A stretch of 64,000 bases of DNA from Thysanoteuthis rhombus (taxonomy: Eukaryota; Mollusca; Cephalopoda; Oegopsida; Thysanoteuthidae), in contig OY735212.1 of the NCBI GenBank assembly GCA_963457665.1, positions 60,101,228 through 60,165,227 of the forward strand, in the 5' to 3' direction. Under the pieces are notes generated by a model that saw nothing but the letters and a program-made list of their open reading frames with translations, was not told where the DNA came from and made no database searches. Positions 55,989-64,000 of the stretch are shown one piece after another. Within the stretch, counting starts at the first letter, position 1. Each line of letters starts with the position of its first letter. A program made the translations under genes and the position numbers.

Positions 55989-56853
55989 GGGTTTTTTCTG
56001 TCAGTTCTAGAATTGTCAAGATAAGAGAAACCTAATAAAAGAAGTAAGCCGAGTATTTCACAATTCTGTATCGCCTTTCTTCAGAGATAATCAATTGGCA
56101 TTTGTTGGAGAAATGTCCTAAGAATAATTGACAAATACACTTGGATATTATTGCCATTTTCTCAGCTTGTAAGATTTGACCATTTTGTGATTTCTTATCT
56201 TCAAAGCAACTTCCAAGTGGAACTTAATTATCTTTGCATGGAGTCATTTTCTTTGTTTTCTTGTTTCTTTTCTTCTGTCGTTTCCTTCTATGTCAGTGTT
56301 TCATTGTTATGGCTGGATGTTTACATTTCATCCCTGTTTGCGTCTGATTTCACATTTGCCTTCGCTTAAGGCCAAAGAGGACAGGCTCTATCTTGTATCT
56401 AACCCTTTCTGTCACATTGTGCCATGCATTCAATTCAATCTCTAATTGTGTTGCATAGAAGCCAGATTTCAATATCACATCTTTGAAGGGTTGGATCTGC
56501 AGGTTTCCCCTTGAACTGAGTTGATGAAAGATAATAGCAATTTCTCATTTTTCCTTAGCATTTGAGCAATCATGAGAAGTTGGAATCGAGTGAGACTTGG
56601 TAAACTTCTATCAAAATGCTTGGATTGTCTCTTAGGACTGCCATCACCACCACCATCATCATCATCATCATCATGTTTTTATGTTTCTATGATCAAAATT
56701 GATTCATCCCTTAAGTAAGATAAAAGTATCGTGGAACATTTTTATTGATTGCATCATTCTTAATTTGATAGTTATAATTATTTTATATGTATAATTTCTG
56801 AGCAGAAATAGTTACAACAATAGTTGTTAATTAAATGAATGATTTAAAAGTGA
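55989..56853. other. unassigned sequence with a CAC/ATC trinucleotide run
   Basis: CATCACCACCACCATC(ATC)n lies at 56641-56674. A 72-codon Phe/Ser-rich plus frame (56151-56369) is not supported as a gene. Confidence 0.4.
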
Positions 56854-56925
56854 TTCTTTTTTTTCTTTCTTTCAGGTAAGTGCTTCACATGTAAAGCAGC
56901 CAAATTTTGCTGACTTTTGTAAGTA
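56853..56925 (+). promoter_or_regulatory. candidate recursive splice site or 43-nt exon
   Basis: A strong polypyrimidine tract (TTCTTTTTTTTCTTTCTTTC) ends in CAG at 56873-56875 and is followed at once by GTAAGT (56876-56881), a perfect ratchet-point arrangement. A second consensus donor, TTTT|GTAAGTAT, starts at 56919. The 43 nt between (56876-56918) are open in one frame (VSASHVKQPNFADF) and have stops in the other two. Two readings fit. One is a recursive splice site with its downstream RS-exon, which would place the window inside a long plus-strand intron. The other is an ordinary 43-nt microexon. Chance cannot be excluded, since T-rich AG|GT sites also occur at 41424, 46520, 51992 and, on the minus strand, at 54630. 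Confidence 0.35.
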
Positions 56926-58644
56926 TTTTTACTCGGTCCTTTGTATCCGATATTGCAATTGGTTATAATTTTGTTTCTTTATCAGCAAACAGAAGTTCTG
57001 AATTATCCCTTTTTTTTTTCTTTCTTTAATTCACCAAAGGTAGAAATAATTTTTCTGACTGGGATTAACCCTACTTGAATATTATATGAAAATATGGGTT
57101 TGATTTAAATTTTAATTAACCAAGCAATTCTCGGATAGTATGCATTGAAACTCATTAAATCTTTCTAAGAATTTCAAACAGCTGAAGACTTAGCGGCTTA
57201 CCACTTATGAAAAATAATTGTACAGTATTCTTTCCAATTGAATTTAGTGGACTTAATTATTGATGGGTTTTTTTCCATCAATAAAGGGAAGATATTCTCA
57301 TTGAATTTTGAGAGAAAAATCTAAAATTAGAATGCACACTTTTATTCATCAGGGAAAAACAGGTTCAAAAGAAGTAATTTACAATAAAAAAAATATCATA
57401 CATGATATGTTTACTTATGGGTATTTTATGGCATTTCCACTGGTTTGAATAAAACTTACCAAACCAAAAATGAAGATAAAATTTCTCCCCTTACAGATTT
57501 TTCAACTTTTTATTTCCTTCACTCATCATTCATAGACTTAAATATTCTTTCTTCTATTTTCCGATTTATTTACTTCGAAAAAGTATTTCAATCTACAAAT
57601 GACAAGTGAAAGGAACAAAAAGTCAAGAAATTCATACATAAGGGAAGAAATTTAATCTTAATTTTTTCAGTTACTTCTTTTGCCATAAGTTTTACTCAAG
57701 CGACTTAAAATGTAGATAAGAAGTAGTCATAAAAATGCATAGGTAATTAGAATTAGTAATGATATGTTTAATTAAAAAATGACATTTTCATCCTGGAGTT
57801 GGGCCAGGTAGAGGTTACTTGAAACTTGCTCAAGGCCATTTTGGGTAATTCTCCTGCCTATGGAAGATTGTAACTTCACCTAAGATAGAGGGCGATCATT
57901 TTAGCCTTTGGTGGGGCTTATATGCCGTAAACTATAGTAGTTGATTTTTTGGTAATTTTTTAGACTCTACATGTTTTTGCATGTAAAAAAAAATGTTAAT
58001 GCAAATTTCTTTGTATGTTGCAACATTTTATGTTATATATATTAAAAAATATATCCAGCTCTATAAGGTGTACACAGATAATTTTGGTCTCATTTTTTTT
58101 GCCAATCTTTCTTCTTACTAATGACACAAAGATTTTGAAGATGAAATTAAGTTCTATACAATTTTGCCTTCTTTCTTTTTGTGAGGTGTTGATTTTCCAT
58201 TAAGTGTGTCCAGGGAAGTCCACATAGATGCCTACTTATTGTAACAATCTCTTATTGTTTATTTCTTCCCTCTACTTTCCTAATCCTCTAAATGAGGATT
58301 AAATGATCATCATTCCGTATGGTTACAGAGCTTAACTACTAGTTAATAGAGTGAGATGAAGGGTTTGAAATGGATTGCCTCTTGCTCACTGCTGAAGGGA
58401 AACCAGCCTGAGTTTAGTTGCAATAAAAAAAAAGCAACTATTAAGATAAAAGTAAAGAGTAGGAAAAAATTAATAAAGATGTTTGCTTAGTTCAACATCT
58501 TTTGTTATTCAAAACTTTCATAAACAAAATCCTGATGAGTACAATAAAGTTTTTAGCTTTTTGAATTTCCTACAATAGTTGTCATCTTCTAATTACCACT
58601 ATCACGAAAGAAAAAGCAGCAATCATAAAAAAAAAGAAAATAAA
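56926..58644. other. unassigned AT-rich stretch
   Basis: No repeat shared with other regions and no coding frame of merit. The 57790-57920 part is somewhat less AT-rich, with no assigned role. Confidence 0.4.
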
Positions 58645-58951
58645 TCAAATCACCATAGCCCACCCAGCAAACCAGGCAAGTAGGCCACAGATTCTTCTCT
58701 CCTTGCTCGTCTTTGTGTGTGTGTGTCTTTGGGCATTTGTAGTCATGTTTTAGGGCTCACAACGATGGAAGTTTGCTTGAGTACACCAGAGGGTACCATC
58801 TAAAAATTTTTTTTTTTTTTTTGGTCTTCATAGTTGTGTTGGACCAACAGTACTCAAATCTTGTGCTGGTATTTATTTTAGATTAAAGATCAATTTTTCA
58901 AGATAATTTTAAATAATTAGTTCTGATACACAAATGGGTTACAGTGATTCA
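58645..58951 (+). mobile_element. family B element, full length with both ends
   Basis: The left end TCAAATCACCATAGCCCAC and the right end GGGTTACAGTGATTCATTTA are inverted repeats. The interior carries AACCAGGCAAGTAGGCCAC, GTACACCAGAGGGTACCATC and GTACTCAAATCTTGTGCTGG. It measures 307 bp with no coding capacity. The (GT)n within it is short. Confidence 0.72.
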
Positions 58952-59779
58952 TTTATGTGTGGTATGATTATTCCATGATTTTATGTTTCTTCTCTATTTA
59001 AAACCATGTCAATCATTGGTGAAATTTCTCTCTGAGTCCGGTTTATCTGATTTCACCAATTCAGTAAATCAATTCAAGTATATGCACCAGAAATACAAGC
59101 TTGAGCCATCAATATTTGATGAATCATGCTTTTTTTGCCAATATTCCTGATTTACAGTCATTTGTGTGTATAGTGGGTTACTCTAGACCTGCAGTATCCA
59201 AACTGTGTTCCACACAAACTTTCCAGGAGTTCCACGAAACAAAGTAACATTTTAACATTTTTTTGTACTCAGTAATTCTTCATTACATAATTGATTCCTT
59301 CAAGGCTTTTACATGTCCTAATTGTATTTCCTCAACAAGAACAGAACTTTTTATGTAAGAAAAAATTAACATTTTGCCCTTTTAATTAAAAACATTCTTG
59401 TTATTTAAGTGACATGGACGCTTTTCAGTTTGTAGTGGTTCTATTTCTCCTCATTAAGCTTTGTGCTTACTTTCCCATTCAAGTATGTATTTTCTATTTG
59501 GATTTATACACATAGGCATAATCCCATAAACAAGGCCAAAATTCAGCAGTTACGTGCATATGTAAATATGAATTAGTAGAAGGAAAAATTGTTCTTTTTA
59601 GGAGTTCCCTAGAAAATCTAATTATTGAAAAGGGTTCCCCAGGTTGTCAAAGTTTGAAGACCACTGCTCTAGATCATGTTAGCTAAAGAATGGTGTCTCT
59701 TGTGAAATGGTTTTTAGTTCTAGATGGCTGCAACAAAGAAAACACCTGCTTTGTTATGAAGAGAAGACAACTTGGCACT
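58952..59779. other. unassigned sequence
   Basis: Segments near 59190-59260 and 59610-59660 (AGTATCCAAACTGTGTTCC, AAGTTTGAAGACCACTGCT) look like two ends of one repeat of roughly 480 bp. The TTTGAAGACCACTG ending resembles termini of hAT-like elements. No other copy is in the window, so I cannot confirm it. Confidence 0.35.
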
Positions 59780-60283
59780 GAAATCTGTACTTACCTGACA
59801 TGTACTCAGCTGACAAACCAATATATGGTGCCGCCTTCAACTTTACCATTCTCCAACAATCTCCTCTCTCAATTATCTGGACCTCATCCCAAAGGAGATA
59901 GTATGTACCTTTTCCAGTCCAGATATGGTCCTCCATACCAGATTTTTCCATCTTTCGTTTGGCTATGGCTCTCCATATGTTGATCGAGTCAGACTTCAAG
60001 GGACAACTAGTTTCCCCCCTTTTATTTTTTACGTATGCATGTGATATTCTAAACATAATTCAATCAGATCCTTTTCCTGTAAGGGACCAAGTCTAGAAAG
60101 TTGTATAGTTTTACTATTGAATACCACCCTGATGCTGTAATGTCGACAAACCCTGTGGATCTATTCTGCCACACCTCTTATATAAGGAATGTTTGTTTTA
60201 GCTACATGGTTAGTTGTACTCAGGGTTCTCCTGCTGTTTCCTGTTTCTTCAGTAACCAAGGACTGGTGGTAGTTACATTTGAA
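59780..60283 (-). pseudogene. Penelope-like element fragment (RT-to-GIY-YIG linker and endonuclease)
   Basis: On the minus strand the sequence from 60283 down reads AKTNIPYIRGVAE, a stop, IHRVCRHYSIRVVFNSKTIQ and then LQEKDLIELCLEYH, which is the linker after the reverse transcriptase in Penelope-like elements. It continues with a decayed GIY-YIG start (KIKGGETSCPLKSD, where intact elements have a Tyr-Ile-Gly before GET). Next come SINIWRAIAKRK and EDHIWTGKGTYYLLWDEVQI, then ERGDCWRMVKLKAAPYIGLS. At least two stops and one frameshift break it. The frame 59754-60056 covers the last part. Upstream RT motifs and long terminal repeats are absent. The GTAAGT after its last codon is probably coincidence. 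Confidence 0.72.
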
Positions 60284-60284
60284 G

Positions 60285-60728
60285 ATGCTACGATCAGAAA
60301 TTGTCAACCAAAATTGTTAACTGATGTTTCTTCAGTTTTCAAGTTGGCTGACCTTGTATGCATGTATGACATGTACATGCTGCACCGATGGAGCTAGAGG
60401 GCTAAAAATCTTAACATTTATCCCTCAATATGTCCGTGTAAAAGAACTTTGTTTTTTGTTTGTTTTTTAGAATTATTCCCCCCAATAGATCTTCCGTGGG
60501 GGATTCAGTTTGCAATGCAACTTTTAGCTAAACTGATCCCTTAGTTTGTCCCCCCTTTTCTGGGGGGAAATTCAGACTTTTTTAGTTACTGCCCAACAAA
60601 ATACAAAAGAAGTAACTTATTCATTGATTCCATCCTCTTTTCTGATGTTTTAATTGATCACCCTCAACATGGCATGCTGCCCAAAAAATTTGGTCACATA
60701 AGTTTCTATTGAGGGACTAACCAGACCT
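60285..60728 (+). repeat. family C repeat, plus-strand copy abutting the Penelope-like fragment
   Basis: ATCAGAAATTGTCAACC, GTTTCTTCAGTTTTCAAG, GGAGCTAGAGGGCTAAAAAT, CCAATAGATCTTCCGTGGGGG, AACATGGCATGCTGCCC and AGGGACTAACCAGACC follow the family order. Its 5' end starts where the Penelope-like homology stops. Confidence 0.75.
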
Positions 60729-60909
60729 ATTATTTTATTCAGTCAGTGAGTAGACTTTTCTCATTATTTAATTCTTATTGTTGAACTTGAGTATATGAAT
60801 TGTACAACCACTACGTACGCTACGTACACCTCATTTACACTTTTATCCACATGGTCATTGTCCTTTAGAATAATTAGGTTGTGGAATTTCGAAGCCTTGA
60901 ACCAAATGA
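60729..60909. other. short unassigned spacer
   Basis: It contains ACTACGTACGCTACGTAC near 60811-60828, a small imperfect palindrome. No other feature. Confidence 0.4.
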
Positions 60910-61180
60910 TTAAAGACGGCCATATTGTCTATTAGAAAACTTAAATGGCAATGGGCAGGCTATGTTGCAAGAATGACAAACAACCGATGGACATCATGAC
61001 TCACAACATGGATCCCCAGAGATCATATGAGAAACCGAGGCCAACAGAATACAAGATGAAGAGATGAACTGGACAAATTTAGGAAATACTGGCTCCGCGA
61101 CGCAGATAATAAAGAAGTGTGGCAAATCCTTGGGAAGGTCTATGCCCAACAATGGATGTTAAAAGACTGATGATGGTGAT
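60910..61180 (+). mobile_element. RTE LINE 3' fragment with ATG-type tail
   Basis: Pieces LKWQWAGYVARMTNNRWTS-like and RYWLRDADNKEVWQILGKVY-like read in the plus direction with a few breaks. The tail GACTGATGATGGTGATGAT ends near 61180. Truncation is at the 5' side, as in the other copies. Confidence 0.82.
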
Positions 61181-61655
61181 GATATTATGTTTTATTCTAT
61201 GTTAAGCCTACTCGGGAGGTTATTAAAGCTTATGTGCTCTAGTGCTTTCAATTTCCTTATTTTCCAATGTCTCTCTGTATATTATTCTGACTCCATTCCA
61301 CAAGTGTTACATTTACATCCACACATTATCAGCCTTATCCCTTTATAGTCTCTTCTCTTTTTGATGTTCTTCTAACCTTACTTTTAGAGGGCAGCTGGTC
61401 TCATATTCTCTGATACAACTTCATGGGATGCTACACATACAGTTCTTGGTCATGTTCTCAACTGGTAGAGGTTGGCTTTGGTCAAGTATCTCCAAAGAGT
61501 GGAACTGCTTTTAAATATTGTCCTTATGTTGTATGGACCTGATTCATTTGATACAGTCACTTTATATTTGACAAGGTGATAGTGACAATACATTTCCACT
61601 CATTGTTGTTTTGACAACCACTCCTCTCCAATATCACAGTCGCTCATAGAGTAAT
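61181..61655. other. unassigned sequence
   Basis: More balanced composition than average but no repeat or gene recognised. Confidence 0.4.
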
Positions 61656-62079
61656 CAGTGGTGTATGGTGCTTTATATCTTGGGTGCGCTGTGTACTACA
61701 GTTGCACAAAAAAAATGCAGGAATATTTTAGCATTGATGAAAATCAATGGATATTAAAAGCCTTTTTAGTACAATGTAGAGAAGATCATTCCAATTGTTA
61801 ATTGTGAAGTTTCACACCCTCGCTCATTCAATATTACAAACGGCGAACAATTAAAAAGGAATAAGAGAATTAATGGAAGAAAAACAAAATTTAGATTAGA
61901 CACTATTATCCAATGATGATAGTATCTAATCCAAATTCTATTTCCATCAATTCTTGAATTTCCGCAATCTATATTGTTTCAACAAAGCTTCGATAGTCCC
62001 CTGATAGTGAAATATTTCAACGTACTTGTGCATCCATAGCACAATACACACCCAAAATACAGAGCATCATACGCCACTG
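61656..62079. mobile_element. family A hAT-like foldback element, most complete copy
   Basis: It is 424 bp from CAGTGGTGTATGGTGC to TCATACGCCACTG. Its two halves are inverted copies over most of their length: GGTGCGCTGTGTACTAC against GTAGCACAATACACACCC-like, AAAGCCTTTTTAGTAC, and the central TTAGATTAGACACTATTATCC with its inverse. Octamers AGAGTAAT and ATAGTTAT flank it and agree at 6 of 8 positions. It has no open frame of note. Confidence 0.82.
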
Positions 62080-62404
62080 ATAGTTATAGATATCATTCTC
62101 TTCTCTTGAGCCATCATAATCCCTTCCCCTCTCTTCACTCATGCTAGCTGCTTCTTGGCAATGGATGTCCATTTTGTTAGCTAACCAAACTATTTCTGGT
62201 CAGAATTGCTTTCCTTAATTTGTATCAATATCAACTTACATTTTATTATTGGATTGTTTGAAGCACTATTTGTCTTTGTGAAATAAGCAATTTCCTACGG
62301 ATTCTTCTCTTCAAGGCTGAATATATTTCAGTTGTTTATTTCTGACATTTAATGGTGCAAGCTACTTGCTAGAAACAATCAGTTCTCTACCTATTTTTTT
62401 ATCA
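62080..62404. other. unassigned spacer
   Basis: No supported feature between the foldback element and the next family-B copy. Confidence 0.4.
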
Positions 62405-62730
62405 TCAAATTACCATAGTCCTGCAAATGGCCCATCTGACCAACCAGTCTAGTGAGCTACAGATTCTTCTCTCTTTGTTTGGCTGTGTATCCCCAGGTAT
62501 TCCTGGTCACATCTAAGGGCTAGAACCTTGAAAATTCCTACAAGTACACAACTATACACCATTTAACTCCCTGTTTTTTCTTTCTTTTTTTTCCCAAAAA
62601 AATGCTGGGATGTCTACAGTCATTCTAGACCAACAATGCTCAAATCTTGAGCTGGTATTTTTTTGATAATTTTAGATTTTTTTTTTTTTAAATAATTAGT
62701 TCTGGTACATGTACAGGCTGTGGTGATTCA
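62405..62730 (+). mobile_element. family B element, full length with both ends
   Basis: The left end TCAAATTACCATAGTCC and the right end AGGCTGTGGTGATTCATTTA are inverted repeats. The interior has ACAACTATACACCATTTAAC and CAATGCTCAAATCTTGAGC. It is noncoding, 326 bp long. Confidence 0.72.
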
Positions 62731-63052
62731 TTTATGCGAGGCACAGATCTGTGTATTTTTATCATATGAAATTTTCAGTACATTTGGAACGATCATTTGA
62801 CATTTGTTATGAAATCTGTGTCGAAGGAATTATTTCATGACCTGGTTTGTTAAATTCTTGATGATTAATTTGTAATGTTTCATTGTAAACTTTACTAGTC
62901 TAAATTGAATAATCAACAATCTGGCTGGCGGGCATGACTCAAATGAAAGAAGAGAGAGAAGTGCAGACTGAGTGTCTGAAATATCATCCTAAATGCCCTT
63001 TATCAACAAATGTAGGACAGAGAAAACTTTGATATCAAACCTTAATTCTAGA
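62731..63052. other. unassigned sequence
   Basis: No supported feature. Confidence 0.4.
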
Positions 63053-63250
63053 AAAACAAGAACCTTAAGTTCAACGATATGTCCACCATCCCTACATCCA
63101 TGTCTGTAATTTCTGATTTCAATGGAATTCTATACAAAGTAGTTGTAACATTACTAATGTGGTGGTAATAGCTGGAAGAAAAGGAAAATGATGATGGTTT
63201 AACCAAATATTTGGCTATTAAAAAAACAATCACTAAGTTTTGATTAAAGT
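63053..63250 (+). repeat. possible family D 5' fragment
   Basis: CAAGAACCTTAAGTTCAACG and ATGTCCACCATCC match the start of family D, but the following sequence diverges. A family-D-like 3' end (GACCGACTGAC, GAGAGCATCTTGATGTGTA) lies near 63860-63915, so one copy may have been split by other sequence, including the SINE at 63482. Confidence 0.4.
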
Positions 63251-63481
63251 AAGTGAACAACTTTTATCAATTATTTACTCTGGAGTCTTAGTGAATGGTT
63301 ATTTCATTTGATAAGTGAGCTTTAAAGAAGTATATATAACATTTTTAGCTATAAAGTTAGCTGGAAATTGAAATGTTTAGCCTATTTTAGTAAATAGTTT
63401 TACTTATAAATAACAAACAATTCTTGACTACACTGCTAAAAAAAACCCAAATGCCTGATACCTCTTATAGCACTCAACTCT

Positions 63482-63721
63482 TATATTGGGCCTTTGCATT
63501 ACCGGCAACTGTTTAGCTCAATATGAGTATCGCTACATTGAAGCGGCTTCACTATTGGTTCCAAGTTCAATTCCTGCAACTGCCCCATTTTCTTTGATTG
63601 ATTCTATTTACATTGTCTTGGCCAAATGATACTTTCACCGTGTAATCATGAGGGATCATTTCAAATAAGTTTCAATATAACGCAATTCATTATCATTCTG
63701 TCATATACCCATTTCCCAATA

Positions 63722-63722
<1 letters not shown>
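63482..63722 (+). mobile_element. SINE-1, most complete single copy
   Basis: The tRNA-like head GTTTAGCTCAATATGAGTAT is followed by a B-box-like GGTTCCAAGTTCAATTCC, then the body with CCCCATTTTCTTTGATTG, a CGTGTAATCATGAGGGATC segment and AACGCAATTCATTATC. It ends in a compound AC/AT/GT microsatellite (63722-63797). Confidence 0.65.
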
Positions 63723-63785
<63 letters not shown>

Positions 63786-63797
63786 ATATGTATATAC
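63722..63797. repeat. (AC)n(AT)n(GT)n compound microsatellite
   Basis: CA, then TA, then TG dinucleotide runs form a self-complementary tract at the 3' end of the SINE. The frames reading Tyr-Ile or Val-Cys here are artefacts. Confidence 0.9.
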
Positions 63798-63799
63798 GA

Positions 63800-63925
63800 G
63801 CAGCTAGTAAATAAAGCACAAAACCTCCTCCATCCTTTTGATGTTGTTTAACATAACTATGACCGACTGACAAAGGGCCAGACCAACCTGAGAGCATCTT
63901 GATGTGTATAACATCTAACAATCCA
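63800..63925 (+). repeat. family D 3' end-like segment
   Basis: CACAAAACCTCCTCCATCC, ATAACTATGACCGACTGAC, CCAGACCAACCTGAGAGC and ATCTTGATGTGTATAAC resemble the last 120 bp of family D. Divergence is high. Confidence 0.35.
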
Positions 63926-64000
63926 AAATTGATTTTCAAAATATCAGGATATTTAATGAAAAAAAGGCTGGGTGGTTATCCAAGGATATTCAATGAAGAG

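Noticed and set aside
59780-59800. A consensus CAG|GTAAGT splice donor on the minus strand
   Set aside because: It lies at the end of a Penelope-like coding relic with stops, and no acceptor or host exon goes with it. It is more likely coincidence.
1-64000. CRISPR arrays, operons, ribosome binding sites, rRNA genes
   Set aside because: No evenly spaced repeat arrays, bacterial gene organisation or rRNA motifs were seen; the window is typical of animal repeat-rich DNA.

Overview
This is AT-rich animal DNA with no host protein-coding gene that I can name. Nearly everything recognisable is transposable-element debris. There are eight 3' remnants of an RTE-type LINE, one CR1/Jockey-like LINE remnant, one Penelope-like element remnant with RT-linker and GIY-YIG residues, and two mariner derivatives. 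There are also tRNA-derived SINEs and at least ten families of short non-autonomous repeats, most in several copies. This mix, with long (AT)n and (AC)n tracts tied to the SINEs, suggests an invertebrate, most likely a mollusc and plausibly a cephalopod. That is inference from repeat content, not from a marker gene. The window reads as an intergenic region or the inside of a very long intron.

Layout. 0-9 kb: a reverse-transcriptase-linked C-terminal fragment (417-752), scattered repeats D, B, G and E, and an RTE remnant fused to a family-B element (7.1-8.5 kb). 9-17 kb: repeat mosaics, a tandem array at 12.57-12.8 kb, an RTE remnant, and a dense cluster at 14.7-16.1 kb. That cluster holds two family-J copies, a near-perfect 63-bp inverted repeat with a hammerhead-ribozyme-like core, and a head-to-head SINE pair. 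17-30 kb: mostly unassigned AT-rich sequence with a first family-F copy, a tRNA-like SINE, a hAT-like foldback element and three small exon-like reading frames. 30-38 kb: the longest RTE remnant (30.0-31.56 kb), a CR1-like remnant, repeat D, a foldback element, a second family-F copy carrying a palindromic SINE pair, and two more RTE tails. 38-50 kb: repeats D, mariner derivatives (39.6 and 47.2 kb), C, B, and a foldback element with a perfect 8-bp target duplication. 50-64 kb: repeats H, B, A, E, C, a candidate recursive splice site at 56.88 kb, the Penelope-like remnant (59.8-60.3 kb), an RTE tail, another foldback element and a SINE.

I label repeat families A-J only for cross-reference inside this annotation. 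None of the elements looks autonomous. Every protein-coding remnant shows truncation, stops, frameshifts or internal deletion. The most interesting signals are the hammerhead-like palindrome, the hAT-like foldback family (five copies), the palindromic SINE pairs, and the strong CAG|GTAAGT ratchet-like splice motif. Identities quoted are by eye.
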